This document shows positions 61,932-64,000 of a stretch of DNA of 64,000 bases, piece after piece. This DNA comes from Rheinheimera hassiensis (lineage in GTDB: Bacteria > Pseudomonadota > Gammaproteobacteria > Enterobacterales > Alteromonadaceae). How positions within the stretch are numbered: the stretch's first letter is position 1; every line of letters begins with the position of its first letter. A program made the position numbers and the translations under genes. The notes below the pieces were generated by a model, which saw only the letters and a program-made list of their open reading frames with translations, did no database searches and had not been told where the DNA came from. The stretch covers positions 248,001 through 312,000 of the forward strand of contig NZ_JAKUJZ010000007.1 in NCBI RefSeq assembly GCF_022436675.1, in the 5' to 3' direction.

Positions 61932-62429
61932 TCAAACAGAACCGGTATTGATACGCGCCATACATAACGCGTTGACATAATTGCCGTATTGAAAGGCAAA
62001 ATCGGTTAGCTCTGCTTCTACTTCAAAACCAAAGCGCTCATACAACGCTATTGCTGCTTCGTTGCTGGTGTAAACAGTAAGCTCCATACGGCGGATATTT
62101 AGCCAGTTGTCGGCCATTTCTAACGCGGAGCGCAACAGCGCCGAGCCAATACCCTGGCCCTGATAGTCTTCCGACACGCCCATGCCAAGCTCGGCCACAT
62201 GGCGGCGGCGTGGGCTTTGGCATACCTGTAACCCGAGCTGACCTATTACTTTACCTTCTACCTCAGCCACCAGGTTATAAAAACCGGCGCCGGCGGTATA
62301 TAGCCTTTGCCAGTTTGCCACCGGCTGATAAGGCAACTGCAGCGTATTGGCATACACAGTAGGTTGATCATAAATAGCTTTAATAGCGTCAATGTCAGCG
62401 GGTTCAGCATGACGGATCACAGCAGGCAT
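61932..62429 (-). CDS. aaaT: GNAT acetyltransferase, L-amino-acid N-acetyltransferase type (YhhY/AaaT)
   Basis: GNAT enzyme of 165 residues resembling E. coli YhhY/AaaT, which acetylates some free amino acids and dipeptides. Visible: VIRHAEPADIDAI, TVYANTLQLPYQ, PRRRHVAELGMGVSEDYQGQGIGSALL (acetyl-CoA loop QGQGIGSA), DNWLNIRRMELTVYTSNEAAIALYERFGF. The ATG at 62429 has AAGGA upstream; a GTG five codons earlier is less likely. Own terminators on both sides. Confidence 0.88.
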   Translation of the reverse strand: MPAVIRHAEPADIDAIKAIYDQPTVYANTLQLPYQPVANWQRLYTAGAGFYNLVAEVEGKVIGQLGLQVCQSPRRRHVAELGMGVSEDYQGQGIGSALLRSALEMADNWLNIRRMELTVYTSNEAAIALYERFGFEVEAELTDFAFQYGNYVNALCMARINTGSV

Positions 62430-62503
62430 AATGGCGTCCTTCACAATATACAGGCAATTATCTTAAGGGGGTTTAGTTGTAATCAACAAGGGCTAAAATG
62501 CAA

Positions 62504-62526
62504 AAAGCCAGCAAGATGCTGGCTTT
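62504..62526 (-). terminator. Terminator of etfBA
   Basis: 9-bp stem AAAGCCAGC/GCTGGCTTT with loop AAGAT; minus-strand T-run. It lies 18 bp after the etfA stop. Confidence 0.87.
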
Positions 62527-62544
62527 ATCGCACACTTGCTAGCT

Positions 62545-63471
62545 TCAGAGTTGCTGTTCGAGCTCTGGCAGCACGGTAAATAAGTCGGCTACCAGGCCGT
62601 AATCGGCGATTTGGAAAATCGGCGCTTCGGCATCTTTGTTAATGGCTACGATAACTTTAGAGTCTTTCATACCGGCAAGGTGCTGGATAGCACCGGAAAT
62701 ACCTACTGCGATATACAGCTCTGGCGCTACAATTTTACCGGTTTGGCCAACCTGCATATCGTTTGGTACAAAGCCCGCATCTACCGCTGCGCGCGAGGCA
62801 CCAATGGCAGCACCTAACTTATCGGCAATGCCATTTAGTAGCGCAAAGTTTTCGCCATTTTGCATACCACGGCCACCAGAGATCACCACCCGCGCTGCCG
62901 TTAACTCAGGCCGTTCAGATTTTGTCAGCTCTTGGGTTACAAAGCGTGAGATACCGGCATCATGCACAGCCGTTAAGGTTTCAACCGGGGCATTGTTGCC
63001 GGTTTGCGCTTCGCGAAATGCTGCCGGGCGCACCGTAAGCACTTTAATGGCATCAGCAGATTTTACTGTTGCAATAGCATTGCCGGCATAAATTGGCCTG
63101 ACAAAGGTATCAGCGCTTTCAATGGCGATGACATCAGAAATTTGCGCCACATCTAACATGGCCGCTACCCGTGGCAGGAAGTTTTTGCCGGTGGTGGTGG
63201 CTGCCGCCAGAATATGGCTGTAGCCTTTACCCAGCTCGGTTACCAAAGCGGCAATATTTTCTGCCAGCTGATGCTCGTAAGCAGCGTTGTCAGCATGCAG
63301 CACCTTTGTTACGCCAGCTATCGCCGCCGCTTCAGTTGCCGCTGCTGCGCTGTTAAAACCGGCTACCAGCACGGTAATGTCACCACCAATAGTAGTGGCA
63401 GCCTCTACCACTTTAAGTGTTTCGCTCTTCAGGCTTTGGTTGTTATGCTCTGCAATAATTAAAATAGCCAT
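62545..63471 (-). CDS. etfA: Electron transfer flavoprotein, alpha subunit
   Basis: FAD-binding subunit of the ETF heterodimer, which carries electrons from acyl-CoA and other dehydrogenases to ETF-ubiquinone oxidoreductase. 308 residues. The N-terminal domain starts [13 protein letters not shown]. The C-terminal FAD-binding region has [33 protein letters not shown] (core [11 protein letters not shown]) and [17 protein letters not shown]. The ATG overlaps the etfB stop by one base (TGATG), so the genes are coupled. Confidence 0.96.
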   Translation of the reverse strand: MAILIIAEHNNQSLKSETLKVVEAATTIGGDITVLVAGFNSAAAATEAAAIAGVTKVLHADNAAYEHQLAENIAALVTELGKGYSHILAAATTTGKNFLPRVAAMLDVAQISDVIAIESADTFVRPIYAGNAIATVKSADAIKVLTVRPAAFREAQTGNNAPVETLTAVHDAGISRFVTQELTKSERPELTAARVVISGGRGMQNGENFALLNGIADKLGAAIGASRAAVDAGFVPNDMQVGQTGKIVAPELYIAVGISGAIQHLAGMKDSKVIVAINKDAEAPIFQIADYGLVADLFTVLPELEQQL

Positions 63472-64000
63472 CAGATCACCTTCGCTTCATGCTTTAACTT
63501 ATCTACCAGCTCTGCCACTGATTCCACCTTAATACCACCCTGACGGGTTGCCGGAGGCACCACTTTTAGCACCGTAACGTTAGAGCTTAAACTGACACCA
63601 AAGCTGTCGGCTGCTTTAACATCGAGCGGCTTTTTCTTTGCCTTCATAATATTAGGCAGCGAAGCATAACGTGGCTCGTTTAAGCGTAGGTCAGTTGATA
63701 CTACCGCTGGCAGTGGCAGCTCTACCGTTTGTAAGCCACCGTCAATTTCACGGGTAACCTGCACTTTGCCATCAGCCAGTTGTACTTTAGAAGCAAAAGT
63801 ACCTTGCCCCATACCGGTTAATGCTGCCAGCATCTGGCCGGTTTGGTTGTTGTCTGAGTCAATCGCCTGCTTGCCTAAAATAACCAGGCCGGGCTGTTCA
63901 TCTGCTACCACTTTAGCCAACAGCTTTGCCACCTGTAATGAATCCAGGTTTTGATCTGTTTCTATATGCAATGCGCGATCTGCGCCTAATGCCAACGCCG
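63471..64000 (-). CDS. etfB: Electron transfer flavoprotein, beta subunit (3' part)
   Basis: C-terminal roughly 175 residues of the ETF beta subunit (usual length about 250); the start lies beyond the window. Visible: the AMP/adenine-binding pattern [27 protein letters not shown] (core [15 protein letters not shown]), [30 protein letters not shown] (core [18 protein letters not shown]) with the methyl-lysine loop seen in the family. Partner of etfA downstream. Confidence 0.96.
   Translation of the reverse strand, partial: ALALGADRALHIETDQNLDSLQVAKLLAKVVADEQPGLVILGKQAIDSDNNQTGQMLAALTGMGQGTFASKVQLADGKVQVTREIDGGLQTVELPLPAVVSTDLRLNEPRYASLPNIMKAKKKPLDVKAADSFGVSLSSNVTVLKVVPPATRQGGIKVESVAELVDKLKHEAKVI

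Overview
The window is an ordinary-looking chromosomal segment of a gammaproteobacterium. Conserved genes (nrdAB-yfaE, trhO, ydiJ, yehS, ribA, ppsA/ppsR, htpX, pepE, the bio genes, asnS, aaaT, etfBA) resemble enterobacterial and Alteromonadales orthologues. The mix of large TonB-dependent receptors, a tricorn-type protease, a secreted subtilase with P and PKD domains, and a csgBAEFG curli operon fits an aquatic Alteromonadales-like genus such as Rheinheimera, Arsukibacterium or Alishewanella. That placement is inferred from gene content and is not demonstrated. No rRNA, tRNA, CRISPR array, transposase or prophage gene was recognised.

Layout. 0-3.8 kb: 3' end of nrdA, nrdB, yfaE ferredoxin and a repeat-rich protein. 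3.8-7.3 kb, minus strand: cytochrome b561 with YceI, trhO, yaeQ and a LysE exporter. 7.4-14.6 kb: a histidine-rich TonB receptor behind a Zur-like palindrome, a PuuB/OrdL-like oxidoreductase with an acetyltransferase, and a second large TonB receptor. 14.7-26.7 kb: ydiJ, yehS, ribA, an ABC exporter, a periplasmic alpha carbonic anhydrase, a two-component system, a BON lipoprotein, an alanine/glycine symporter and a GST. 26.8-33.2 kb: the divergent pair ppsA/ppsR, a ketopantoate reductase-like protein, class II DAHP synthase and a low-molecular-weight phosphatase.

33.3-40.3 kb is a curli locus. csgD is on the plus strand, converging on a minus-strand csgB-csgA-csgE-csgF-csgG operon. The CsgA-like subunit is very long, with about 20 curlin repeats. 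A secreted subtilisin-like protease is divergent from csgB. 40.4-44.5 kb: a MoxR-DUF58-TgpA transglutaminase operon. 44.6-51.5 kb: tricorn-like protease, class V aminotransferase, yjdM, htpX and pepE. 51.6-56.7 kb: the divergent biotin cluster bioA / bioBFCD; the 3' end of bioD has run into a MITE-like intergenic repeat. After asnS (57.2-58.6 kb) comes a small AT-richer accessory patch (58.7-61.85 kb) with a hypothetical protein, a brnTA toxin-antitoxin pair and a two-gene nucleotidyltransferase-DUF262 operon. That operon is the best candidate here for an uncharacterised, possibly defence-related system. The window closes with aaaT and the etfBA electron-transfer flavoprotein operon, etfB being cut by the window end.

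Starts were moved from the longest possible ORF where a Shine-Dalgarno sequence, signal peptide or remembered family N-terminus favoured another codon. All family assignments rest on reading motifs by eye; no database search was run.
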